Shown piece after piece: positions 11,787-22,560 of a stretch of DNA of 64,000 nucleotides. The notes beneath the pieces are model-generated. The model saw only the letters and a program-made list of their open reading frames with translations, was not told the DNA's origin and searched no databases. The DNA comes from Polytrichum commune (taxonomy: Eukaryota > Streptophyta > Polytrichopsida > Polytrichales > Polytrichaceae), in contig OX485807.1 in assembly GCA_950295325.1 (NCBI GenBank), positions 4,218,501 through 4,282,500 of the forward strand, given 5' to 3'. Positions within the stretch are counted from its first letter, which is position 1. Each line of letters opens with the position of its first letter. Position numbers and translations under genes: made by a program.

Positions 11787-14700
11787 ATGCATTGCCGTCT
11801 CTTGCTAACGGTAAGTCACATGCTTATTCTAGTTGATGATCTTCATGCCAATTACAGATGCACAAAATGGACAACAGTGTCGCTGACTTATCCATCAGAA
11901 ATGATATAGTTCTCCTTGCATCGATGTAAGGATAGGAAAGGAAGGGAAACGATTGGGTCTTTGGTCAGGTTTAGTATGAAGACTGAGTTGGGTGCAAACC
12001 TACAAATTTGATGAATTTAGTCCTGGTGGGTCACTTTGTTGAACACCATCTTAAGCTGTCTTGCAGAAATTCTTACTTTATGGATTGGGTTTGAATTTTA
12101 GAGCCTTTGTGGGGGGTTTGTGTGTGTGTTGTGAATCATCCTTGTTAACTGAAGGAGTGGGTGAAGGGTGTGTGAACGTAGTTGTAAAAATGTGTGAAAT
12201 GGGCTGCTTATGTCACAGAAGTCCTTGTACAAGGTCGAGGTTGAAAACAATATTGTTGCAGCAGAAAGCAGGGGGGGAAATTGTGAATGAATTGGTTTAA
12301 GGTCGCCGGATAGGGTGTGAGATGATGTGAATTAAATTGCAACGTAGTCCCTCGAACAAGGATTGACGACCTTTGTTTTTCCTGAAGGCCTCCGGAAATG
12401 AATGTGAAGTTGATTCATTCTTGGGGACTGCTCCGGGTCAAAGGATCAATTAACTTTCTTATTGTTAGTGAGCTTGTGCAACTCCTGGATTATCTCAAAA
12501 ATGGTGGCATGTCGAACTAACTGCTTCCGTTCCTCCACGCTTCCATGAGTTTTTAGCTGAAAGACCTAAATTTTGTTTGTGCCAGGTGCGGAGGGCGTAT
12601 GGTACCATGACCGCCGCAATCCCACGTCGTGTTCCAACATTTGTTCCAATCCAGCTTCCAGATCAGCCAGAGGTTTCTCCTTCCACATGTAAGCAGAAAT
12701 ATAAGGGATAAGTGGGACCTTTGTATGCTCTGTTTGAATCAGCAATGGGTTAGTGACAATTAGGGTTTTGTATTTTGAAGTGTATGCACATTTTTACCAT
12801 ACTGTATTTAGTGATTATGGTGGTTAACTTTTGCATGACTTCTAACATAATGCAATGATGTGGTTCTGTGGCAGCACTAGTTCGCATTGTTTCTTACAAC
12901 ATTCTTGCTCAGTCATATGTGAAGAGTATCTCTTTTCCACATTCTCCATCACCATGCCTCAGGTACAGAAACAAGTGGAATTCGAAGGTGGTCTGTTTAT
13001 GTCACTTAGTTTATTCTCTTCCATGATTCTTTGATCCTGGTTTTTATGTAAACCCAGGACCCTAAAGCTTGAGGAATCTACTTGTGCGAATTATGTCTGG
13101 CATATAGTAATGAGCAAACTGTTCAATGAAGCTACATTTATTTGTTTGTTGCAACTATGGTCGACAAAAATCTATGGAGTGTCACAAAGTCTATCTGTTT
13201 GATTTGTGGAGTAAGGTCTTTGTTGATTATTGGTGTGCATTTCTATGTACCATGCTGTTAATTGTCAAGGTCATGCTTAGTGGATCACAACAATTTAGTG
13301 ATTCTGTATGCGTGGTCATGTTGTTGCAGATGGAAGAATCGATCAAAGGCAGTTCTGGAGAGACTTTTATCATTTGACGCTGATGTCCTCTGTCTTCAGG
13401 TGTGCCTTTTAACTTCCACTCCCGAATTTGTATAGAGGTGCCTGGTGTTAACATAAGAGATTAGTCACATGGGTGTAAGTATAGCATCTATTTGAACATT
13501 CAATCTGGATAGCTGCACATCAGTCTCAAAAAGAAGGTAGATGGGTATTACATGGTAACTTTTTCTGACTGGCCTACAAGATGGTTAGCAAATCCCAATC
13601 AATGTCATAGCTACTTTCCTCATAATTTTTTGGAGCTCACATGAATATACTTCATTATCAAATTGAAGATTCTAGTGCTCATTAAATGGTCATATAGTGA
13701 CCCCCACTTATTTTGACTATTGAGCCTAGAATGGTTATCATATTTTAAACACATAGTCCAATCTCTTTTGAACACACTTGGTATCTGTTCTTGGAGCCAC
13801 ACCAAACTACATACTACTCAAATATAGGTATGCTCATAAGTAAAGTAGCTGAATAAGGGCTGTCTACCTTATGTGTACTTGTTCTCAACTGTCCTTGTTT
13901 TCAATTGTCCTTGTTTTCAATTGATTGCTGTAAATTATCTATCTTGAAGCCTGAAGGTTTAGCACTGAGGTATTATGCTTGTGTTGGTAAAGTATCTAAT
14001 ATGCACAACGTTGTACATTCAGGAATTAGATGAGTATGATAGCTACTACAAGAGCCGTTTGAGCAAGGAAGGCTATAGTAGTGTTTATTTTCAACGCAGT
14101 GGTAGGAAACGTGATGGCTGTGGCATATTTTTCAAGCGGAAACGGTACATTTTTTAGTATTCTCTTCAAATCAAACAAGGGTGTCTATCATTGAATTGGA
14201 GTCATATATTCTATTTAAGCCATATATCAAGGTCTTTTCTATAAGCCTTGCTTGAGGATTGTTGCAATGCTATGCATTACATTTGCCTTCAGTTTATTAT
14301 GTGCATTTTCTTAAGTCTCTGTGGTATGTAGACTTTGCAACCATTGTGAAAATTATATTGTGCTTGTTATGAACTAGAATGGAACTGGTGGAGAAACAAG
14401 CAGTTGATTTTAATGACCTGGTGCCTACTCTCCTGGAGGTTGACAAATGCGAGGGAAGAGTGGGGGATGAAGTTTCAACTGGCACGGAATCTATTGCTGT
14501 ACCTGTAAAGGACTCAAGTCCACCAAAATCAAGAAGTCGGTCTCGTTCATCTTCACCTGTAAAGGGTATGATGCTAATGATTATTTTAATTTCCAGTAAA
14601 TATGCTGCAGTTCTTCTGTTTCTCAGAAACTGTAGTAATTTGTGCAAAGAATCAGTCTCTCAAGTGATGAATTTCGTAACCCACTTGTCACGAATCACCC

Positions 14701-16729
14701 TCGTGTATTGCTGTATTTACATGGAACCAATATTGACCTCCCACTTTGTCATAGCTTCACAATGTAGAGTTGGGTTGTGCTTGATGGCATGTCTTCATAG
14801 TGGAAGTGCCTTTCAATATAGTGAATAATAATATGTCTCAACTCCATCTCAACACCATCTTTACTCCTAAGATTCTTCTGAGACCTAGTGGTTGGCACCA
14901 CAGTTCTTCAGGTATTGTTTTTTTCCATATACTAGTGGGTAAGGGTATTCAAAAAAAATTATTGTTTGATACCCTCAGGTCATGGTATTAAACATATATA
15001 TAAAATTATCCAATGGTATATGTGAAAATATTAGGTGGGTATCAATACGGGTATTGAAGGATGATACATCTGGGTGATATATATATATGAAATACCCTTA
15101 TAGATATCCTTTTTGATACCTGGCTTGAACCCATATACCCGCACAACATTGGTTGGCACTCAGTGTGGTCAGCTCATGAAGGTTCCACATCGATTTCTTT
15201 CCTTATTCTAGTATGAACCATCACTGGATTAATAAATACTACTGCTTACACAAGACCTTGACCGCTGTCGATCTAAATAGGACTACACCAATTTATTTGC
15301 AAAGAAAATCTGAGAACTGTCTGAGTTGGAGTTAAAAGTGGTTGCAGCCTCATTGTGCATCTGCAGTTACCATTTGTCTGGAGATGATTGTTGTAAAAAA
15401 ACTTCTTAAATGTAAGTTATGCTTATTTGCATATATATGTAAGTGGATTCAATCAGTCTTCATTTCTTGTGGCTCAAAGGTCTTATAAACGTTGGGATCA
15501 GTCTTTGTATTAAAGTCAAGTGCCACTTCATCTGTATTTGACTACATGTTAATGCTGTGTATCTGATTATTGCAGCAGGCTCAGAAGAGCGAGGGGACCC
15601 AAATGACCCACGTGTCCGGCTTAAACGGGATTGTGTAGCCATATTGGCTGCTTTTCGCATTATCGAGGCACCTAGCAAATTGGTTATACTTGGGAATACG
15701 CACCTATATTGGCAAGTACTTCTTTTGTAAATTCAGCAGCAAAATGAATCACTATTCCTTTTTACCTCGTATTGTTGGCTATGATTGTGATTTTGATGTA
15801 GGTTTACCTGAGCTGACAGATACTACTGTTCACAGGGATCCAGAGTGGGCTGATGTGAAATTGGCACAAGCCAAATATCTATTATCTCGCATTGTTAAGT
15901 TTCAGCATGACCTGCGTTGCAATGTGGAGGCTTCCCCCCTGGTGCTTGTATGTGGTGACTACAACTCAACTCCTGGGGATCGGGTAAATCATTCTGCTAT
16001 AATCAATCTTTGGAGATGGTTTCAATCTGAGACCCAAAACAGGCACAATCAGCTAGCAAAAGTGACAATTCTTGGTGCATAATGAATCACATTTTGAACT
16101 TCCTCCATGAGTGAATTCATGAGACACTTTTTTTCACATAATTGAAGGAAAAGTTAGATAGATGAAATGCATACTAGGGGTCTTCTTGTAGATATATATT
16201 GTCACTCTCCACCTGATAAACATTCATATTGCATTCTGGCGCAAGAGCACGACACCTGTACCAGTATTATTACTGTGCAAATGGGAGTCCTTATTGACCA
16301 GTTTTTGTCCTCCAGGTTTATAAGTATATCACATCAGGCTTACACAAAGGTGACGCACAGCAGGGCAACGAAGGCAACTCTAATTTACTTCTGGAAAAGG
16401 AACTCACAATGCTTGATCTTCACAGTGCTTCGTTATCTGATGGTGATAATGCGGCAACTAAGGATGGTAATGAAGGGCAGACAGAGAGGGCTCCAATCCC
16501 CTTGGTTAGTCTCTATGGAGCAGCTCTGGGAGAGCATCCCAACACAAATGTTACACCTGGATTTACTGGCACCCTAGACTACATTTTTTACTGTCCGTCA
16601 GATTCATTACGTTTTGTTAGTTTGATGGCTCTTCCTACTGCTGACTCTCTTGACCTTGTAGGTGGTCTTCCAAATTACAGTCATCCAAGTGATCATTTGC
16701 CTATTGGTGCTGATTTCGCAATTTATTGA
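11787..16729 (+). CDS. CCR4-4: CCR4 homolog 4-type endonuclease/exonuclease/phosphatase protein (nine exons)
   Basis: Coding exons: 11787-11810, 12586-12688, 12875-12962, 13330-13399, 14023-14144, 14378-14565, 15579-15711, 15836-15983, 16316-16729 (TGA). Phases join cleanly and give 429 residues. The protein belongs to the EEP (DNase I-like) superfamily, closest from memory to plant CCR4 homolog 4 (Arabidopsis At1g31500 type), a deadenylase-like nuclease. Catalytic landmarks are all present: SYNILAQ, CLQELDEYD (metal-binding Glu), KRDGCGIFF, GNTHLYWDPE, CGDYNSTPGD, LDYIF and PSDHLPIGADF. The N-terminus (MHCRLLLTVRRAYG then IPRRV) is basic, hydroxylated and lacks acids, like an organellar targeting peptide. 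An insert after the DLV motif carries RSRSRSSSP. Intron 7 needs a GC donor (TTG|gcaagt). The first exon is my inference; the in-frame ATG at 12607 in exon 2 is the alternative start. Confidence 0.9.
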
Positions 16730-19498
16730 CACAATATTTGTTGTCTTAGAGCTACACATTGTAGCCCGGTTTCTGGTGAGCTGACATGTTATTGCCCCTT
16801 ATCAAAAGGGGCACAGTAGACCAAGCCAAATTTTTTTCTAGATTGAAATAGTATTGGCTCTGCAATAGTTACATAAATTGTGTGGGATAGTATCATTTTA
16901 TTGGTATGTGGTTCAGATATAATCAAATTGATGGTTCTAGATTTATTCAAATTTTGCAGCCATTGCTTCAATAAAGCATTTCTCATCAGTGATAGTGAGT
17001 GGTCTCTTACCAACTTCAAGATTATTGTCAAGGTTGATCTGCTGCTATTGTAATTTTACATTTTGCATGTACCTATCTCATAGGTTGATGTGAACCTCCT
17101 GTTTGACAATTTTGGTTGCAACAATTACAATTGACATAGAGTAAAAATAGATTGTTTGGTCTTATTGGATTTGTTTTGGTGCAATATGATTCAAGAGCCC
17201 ACACTGATTACTGTGAAAACCTTGAAATTGGAAGACTTTGAGAAGCTTGTGATCATACTCCCAAGGTTAGGACAAACTTCTGTAATTGGGACAACTTTGT
17301 GCATATACTAGTGATGGCCTGTGCCGGACACTGGCATAGTGACTCTATCATTCAAAAATTGAATACAATGGCATTTTCATTTTACATTAATGATTGTCAA
17401 TGATACTTTGAATGTCTTCTTGAGACTAATATGGGATCTCGGAAGTTGATATAAGAGGTATTCTATCTACAAATGAATATATATGGACTTTGCATAGCAA
17501 TCAACATTTTTCACCCTTCCCCTCGATAGTGGTCATGATTATTTACATGTCCCAAACCACTCACAATTCGTTCCCGAAAAGGTAGAATACTATTGTAGAA
17601 CCCATGGATTTTTACCATTAAAAAAAAAGTCCTAAACCAAGGTCCAAAGACCTCAAATTAGAGCAGTAAACTCACATCAAGATGAATCAACAACAAACCT
17701 AAGTGGATATGTGGTTCCTATATTGGGGTTAGACTATTATGGTCTTTAGAGCTAATTTTAATGTGTCAAATGAATTACAAAAACAACCTCTGGGCTACAT
17801 ACTATTTTCAAAGTGAGCATTAGCCGTATGTAGTTAATAATACCACTCTCTAAGTGGTTGAGAAGGGAAATAATCACAAGCTGAAAAAAGGGCTCGTGAT
17901 TCTCTTACCATGCGAGTTTAATTTGCAAGTTGCCAAACTTAGAGCTAAGGTTTCTCAATTTTAGTCAAACGGAAGTTAAGTCTCTTTTACTTTTTCACTA
18001 TTACATGGGAGGGGTGGGACTATTTTCCGCAGCCACAATTGTCTCCCACTTGCAGACAAAATTCACTACTCCATGTATAATAAAAACTCAATCAATGAAT
18101 CAAATACAAGGTTTTTTGGTTAAAAAAGGATTCAAGGTCTTCTACGGCTTTCTAAGGCTTCACATCTTTAGGTGTTTCAAATACCCAATTGGAGCCCCAG
18201 TAGTATACATAGGTTTGATGTAGTCACAACTTTCTTTGGAGATTAATATTGGGTCACTTTCCTTTTTGAGGTTTTAGTGGGTAAGACCCTAGGCATGCAA
18301 AATTTGTTATTATGCGTAGAATAAGGAATATGTTGTCTTCAATGTGCCAGCTCGCTCAAGACAACGTCAGGTTAGTTAAGGCTGTTGGATGGGGGTATGT
18401 AAGAAGGAAGTTGGGTTTTCACTGCATCAATTTGTGAGACCCATCTGGCATTTAGTTTCTTTTCACCCACATTTCATGATTCAAGCTAGGCTCAATCCAA
18501 GAGAGAATTTAGAGCTTCTCAAGGCCTCAAGAGAGGATTTGCTATAGAGGAGGCGTGTTCAATTTAGGTGTCTCATTCTTCCCATCAAATTACACACTTA
18601 TTTCTATTTATTTATTTATTTATTTGGTTTGTTTTTATCATGTTGGGTGTTTAATTTATGTTTGAACTAGGTCCCATTGTTCATTCAATTCACATTGGAA
18701 TCCATATTAGTGTTTAGACTAGCTGAGGTGGAGGAGGACGCCTAAAAACTCATTGGCATTTGGTTGCAAGTGCACATTGATTGGAGCCACCACACAACAA
18801 AATTAGGGTTGAGTTCTTTGTCCAATTGATCCTCTATTTTTTTACTTTCAAATGCAAACAATATTTTCAGGGTTGTGTTCCCTCTTGGTTTGATCATGCA
18901 ATACTTGGAATTGCTTCCTAGCCAAAGATGCGTTGTGGATGGCTGTTGGTTGAATAAGGATGAAATTGGTAGATGGATGAAATACATAAAATAGACATAT
19001 CGGTCCAATGAATGCAATATGTGTAATTGTTAGTTGTATGTGGATGTTTTTCACAATGCAAAGAATGATGAACCTCTATGATAGTAACCGTGTCGCACTA
19101 CCAAGTGATGCATAAAATATTTTCATCTTTTGACTCAAGTTGTGAAATAATGGAGTAGAATAACTTGACAAGTTGCAAATAGAGAGGTTTCTTCATTGAT
19201 AATGAAAGAGTCATTCTCTTCCATCTCTCCACCCAAAAACAATTAACAAAATTGGTACTATTAACAACCATAATTTTATGTGATGGTCTAATGTACACAC
19301 AATTGCTCACTAAACAATGGATTGCAAGTCTAACTAGTACGAGAAACTCTAGCATAAAAGTCTCTTACTTCCTCTTAGTATGTAATAATCCTAAGGATAG
19401 ATCAATGATCAACAATATACTACATCAACCAAGAACTAGAGACATTTATTCACACTGACCAATCTAGGGATACTTTCAAAATGTGACTCTTGCCAAAT
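16730..19498. other. Downstream flank and repeat-rich intergenic DNA
   Basis: The first few hundred bases probably hold the 3' UTR of the CCR4-type gene. Beyond that I see no gene. About 17,590-17,720 is a copy of a dispersed repeat also found at about 63,715-63,850 (shared core GATGAATCAACAACAAAC/CCAAAC). At 18,600 there is a short TTTA microsatellite. Confidence 0.45.
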
Positions 19499-19625
19499 GG
19501 TAGAAGTGTCTAGGTTGTTTAGTGGCCTTCTTGTGGATTGAATGCCAACCATTCTGTAGTCCCCACTACCATTACACATAACTTGTTGTTGGTAGAAGTG
19601 TCTAGGTTGTTTAGTGGCCTTCTTG
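19499..19625. repeat. 35-bp direct repeat flanking a LINE 5' junction
   Basis: The 35 bases at 19499-19533 recur exactly at 19591-19625 (beginning GGTAGAAGTGTCTAGG). The second copy abuts the 5' truncation point of the LINE fragment that starts at 19626. This could be target DNA duplicated during insertion, or template switching during target-primed reverse transcription. Confidence 0.7.
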
Positions 19626-20460
19626 CCCCTTAAGTACCTAAACCCCAACTGTACACTATGTCATAACAACAACAAAGACACATGGCCCCACTTATTATCA
19701 ACATGCGAACATCCATACCTAAAGGGACTACGAATTGCACGGCACAACAAAGCAGTCCACCTCATCACTCAGACACTACAAGCCAATAAAAACACCCAGT
19801 CTTTCACTTTGACCAATGCATGCAACCTAACCAACCAACCCCCAAACCAAACAGTCGTAGAATGGCTCCTTAAATGCACATGCCCACAAAGAATATGTCA
19901 ATGTCATGCCAAACTAAGACCAGACATATTGTGCATTATTGGAGCCCCAAACCAAACACAAACACCTATATCACCTTCCCCAAACACACAGTTCAATTCA
20001 TCGAATTCACATACTACCACGACAAATTTCTTGAACAAGCCCTCATGCACAAACACACCAAATACGACCCACTAATCAATATCATACAAAACAATGGTTG
20101 GAAAACCAACCCCCTCATTACCATCACCACCGGAGTAAGAGGAGCTATACAAAAACAATCCATAGACCATTTAATCAAACTAAAAATCCTGAAAACCAAT
20201 ATTAAAACCCTCATGAAAAATATACACCAAAACGCCATCATATACCTCACTTACCTTGTCCTAAACAAAAGAAAACTAGATAATAAACAAACCCCTGTCC
20301 CTCCACCATAATGAAAGGGGTTAACTAGTACAACACCAGAGCCCACCTCCCAAAGGAGGCATTAACACCCTATACAACATCACGGGATATCGTGATCAAC
20401 ACAGGGCCAACGGGCCCGTATACATGCCGTACATTGGTACGGACGTTATATTTCTTTTGT
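19626..20460 (+). mobile_element. Non-LTR retrotransposon C-terminus with restriction-like endonuclease region, copy 1
   Basis: A 5'-truncated LINE fragment. The first frame (to about 20,075) contains a zinc-finger-like array CTLCHNNNKDTWPHLLSTC followed by RIARHNKAVHLI and then LRPDILCI. A frame change near 19,940-19,990 leads into VQFIEFTYYHD, HTKYDPLI, NNGW, ITTGVRGA and an AIIYLTYLVLNKRK tail, with the stop at 20,309-20,311. A C-C-H-C finger, then RHN, then R-P-D, then E with downstream K..KY is the arrangement of the restriction-like (PD-(D/E)XK) endonuclease in R2- and Dualen-type LINEs, as I know those families. The 3' UTR to about 20,460 has several short hairpins. It matches copies at 43,327-44,031 and 57,813-58,860. 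The copy is dead (frameshift). Confidence 0.72.
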
Positions 20461-22050
20461 TTAGTAAATCATGAAATTGTTCTATGCTAGGACAATCACA
20501 AAGGTGTCAACCAATGATAGGACGCAAAATTTCCCTTAATCAACATAATAAGGGTAGTGTGGACATGATGGCTTACTAAAAATTGAGCTTAATAAGGGTT
20601 AGGACTAGCTTAACGAATTTTGTAGGGAACCCCCTTTGCCAATGGCAAGGGGGAAAACCGAGAGAGGAAGTTGTTAACAACCTCAAGTAGTAGCTTAAAA
20701 TAGGTGAGAGACCAAAAAATGGTCTAATAAGCATTTAGGGGTTATAATAAAGGCGCGTGACGCATGATTTTAGTGAAGAGTGCACCCCTGGGAGGGGCGC
20801 CAATGGCTTTGTTGGAGTACAAGACTGAGATCCATGGTTGCAAAGTTTTGTGAATGTGGCAGCAATTTCACTACAACATTGGTCGACGAAGGAAGCCAAA
20901 CCACAAGCAACAATGCATTCATGACTTTCTATAGTTCTTTTTAGATTGAGCAAAAACATGCTAAATGTGCACATATCCAACACTTGGTCGAATCCACTTC
21001 CTCATTTGAGTTTAGATCCAAGCCAAGGGATTTCAAAATGAGATAAGGTAGCTGCACCTGTGAGCATCCCCATCCCTTATACCAAAAAAAATTGGGCATT
21101 TTGTTTGGTGGAGTTTCATCATTAATAAATTTGACAAACAATGAAATGGTGTATTCAACTGGATGATATTTGACACACACCCACAAGTCAATTCGTGTGA
21201 GTTGATGATGAATAGTATGGGCCTCACCAGATCATTTGTTAGAAAACTGCTTTGCATACAAAACTCTGGAATACTAAAATCCGAGGACTCAATTTACTCA
21301 TAAATGCAATTCCATTTGGTTTAACCATAATCGTCCCAGCTAAAGCTCCGATATATGCAAGGTCTATCTATCTACACCGAGGATGTGCCTCATGAGATCA
21401 AATTCAAGTTAAATCATACCAACAAATTGTGATACATAAACAAATGTGACAAATAAAAACGAATCTTGTCTCCCGTGTCTTGTACAGATGCTTCAAAACT
21501 ACAGTGACACAATGTCCATTGTATGTTGACCTTTGCGTTTCAAAGAAGATCTTGTGCCTACTTGTTTAGAACCTGAACATCTACCATACACCACATGTTC
21601 GTCCCAACCATGGAGAAAATGGTGACCATCAGAATACGCCATCAAAATTCTATCATACTCTGAGCATCACCACACCAACACGAAAATGTTCCTTTGAGGT
21701 TTTTCCTTCTGTCTTCATTCTGGAAATCATTTAGTTCAATGCCTGTAATTTTTTGTGAGATTGAACTCAGAATATTTAATCACTCTATCATGCACAAATC
21801 TGGCTGCCATCACTCCCAATGCACGCATTCAAGATGAAATCCTCCAAAACCCTACACAAGCAAGCGCATGAGAGGAAAGGAGAGAAGTGGGGAGAATTGC
21901 TGCTCTTCGAAGAGGCAAGCTTGGTGAGGAGAAAATGAGGTTCGGAAGAGAGTGGGAAAGCCCAACCTTTTGCCAGTTAACTTAGACTGATAAGTGGGAA
22001 ATTAGGGTTCGGTAGAGAACTCTAGGGCTAAGGCTTTCAAACCTTGGACA
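20461..22050. other. Intergenic DNA, no gene seen
   Basis: AT-rich DNA without a believable reading frame. There is a short imperfect hairpin at 20,630-20,653 (CCCCCTTTGCCA against TGGCAAGGGGG). At about 20,748-20,800 the bases AGTGCACCCC with preceding GCGCGTGACGC resemble the end of the TIR element at 55,829-56,612; no partner end was found. Confidence 0.35.
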
Positions 22051-22054
22051 ACTG

Positions 22055-22560
22055 CCAAAATAATTATAGTTAACTAGATTTTTTCCTAATCATTTTAGGG
22101 AACAACTATAGTTGACCAGAAAATCTTCAAACTGATTTGAAGAACAACTATAGTCACTAAAAAAACTTAAGATCAAATTCAAGAACAACTATGGTTAACT
22201 ATAAAAAATTCAAGTATTATCATATATTCGAAGAAGTTCGCCTCTTGATTTGCTTCAGTGGAGGATCTTAATATACTCAGGCCACGGAGAATCCTCAAGA
22301 AACGCCCTCATACGATCACTCACGGTGTTGGGTTCCGGAATAACCTCCATGTACACCACCAACACAAATAACACACTAGTGACACTACAACACTACAACG
22401 GAATTCCGTGAACAAGTTGTGCTCAACTTTAGAACTAGATATTTAGTTAACTAGATATAACTATAGTTAACTAAGATTTTTCGGGAGATAGAATTTAGAA
22501 CAATTATAGTTAACTTCATTTTTTGGCAGGTCAAATCGCAAACAACTATAGTTACGAAAG
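22055..22560. repeat. Cluster of palindromic AACTATAGTT repeats
   Basis: At least eight degenerate copies of a roughly 40-50 bp unit built on the palindrome AACTATAGTT and followed by AACTA or GACCA and an A/T run. They are split into two groups by about 200 bp of unrelated sequence (22,210-22,420). Function unknown; subterminal repeats of a DNA transposon are one possibility. Confidence 0.6.

Noticed and set aside
12988..12993. Alternative exon 3 donor after NKWNSK
   Set aside because: Phase 0 would read exon 4 into a TGA; the upstream CAG|gtacag donor restores the family sequence.
13126..13377. 83-codon frame overlapping exon 4 of the CCR4-type gene
   Set aside because: Uses the wrong frame across exon 4; the conserved reading CLRWKNRSKAV...VLCLQ needs the donor at 12,963 and acceptor before 13,330.
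16167..16577. 136-codon frame in intron 8 and exon 9
   Set aside because: Different frame from the conserved exon 9 reading that ends in PSDHLPIGADF.
20630..20653. GC-rich hairpin resembling a terminator
   Set aside because: Bacterial-type terminators are not relevant in this eukaryotic context and the stem is imperfect.
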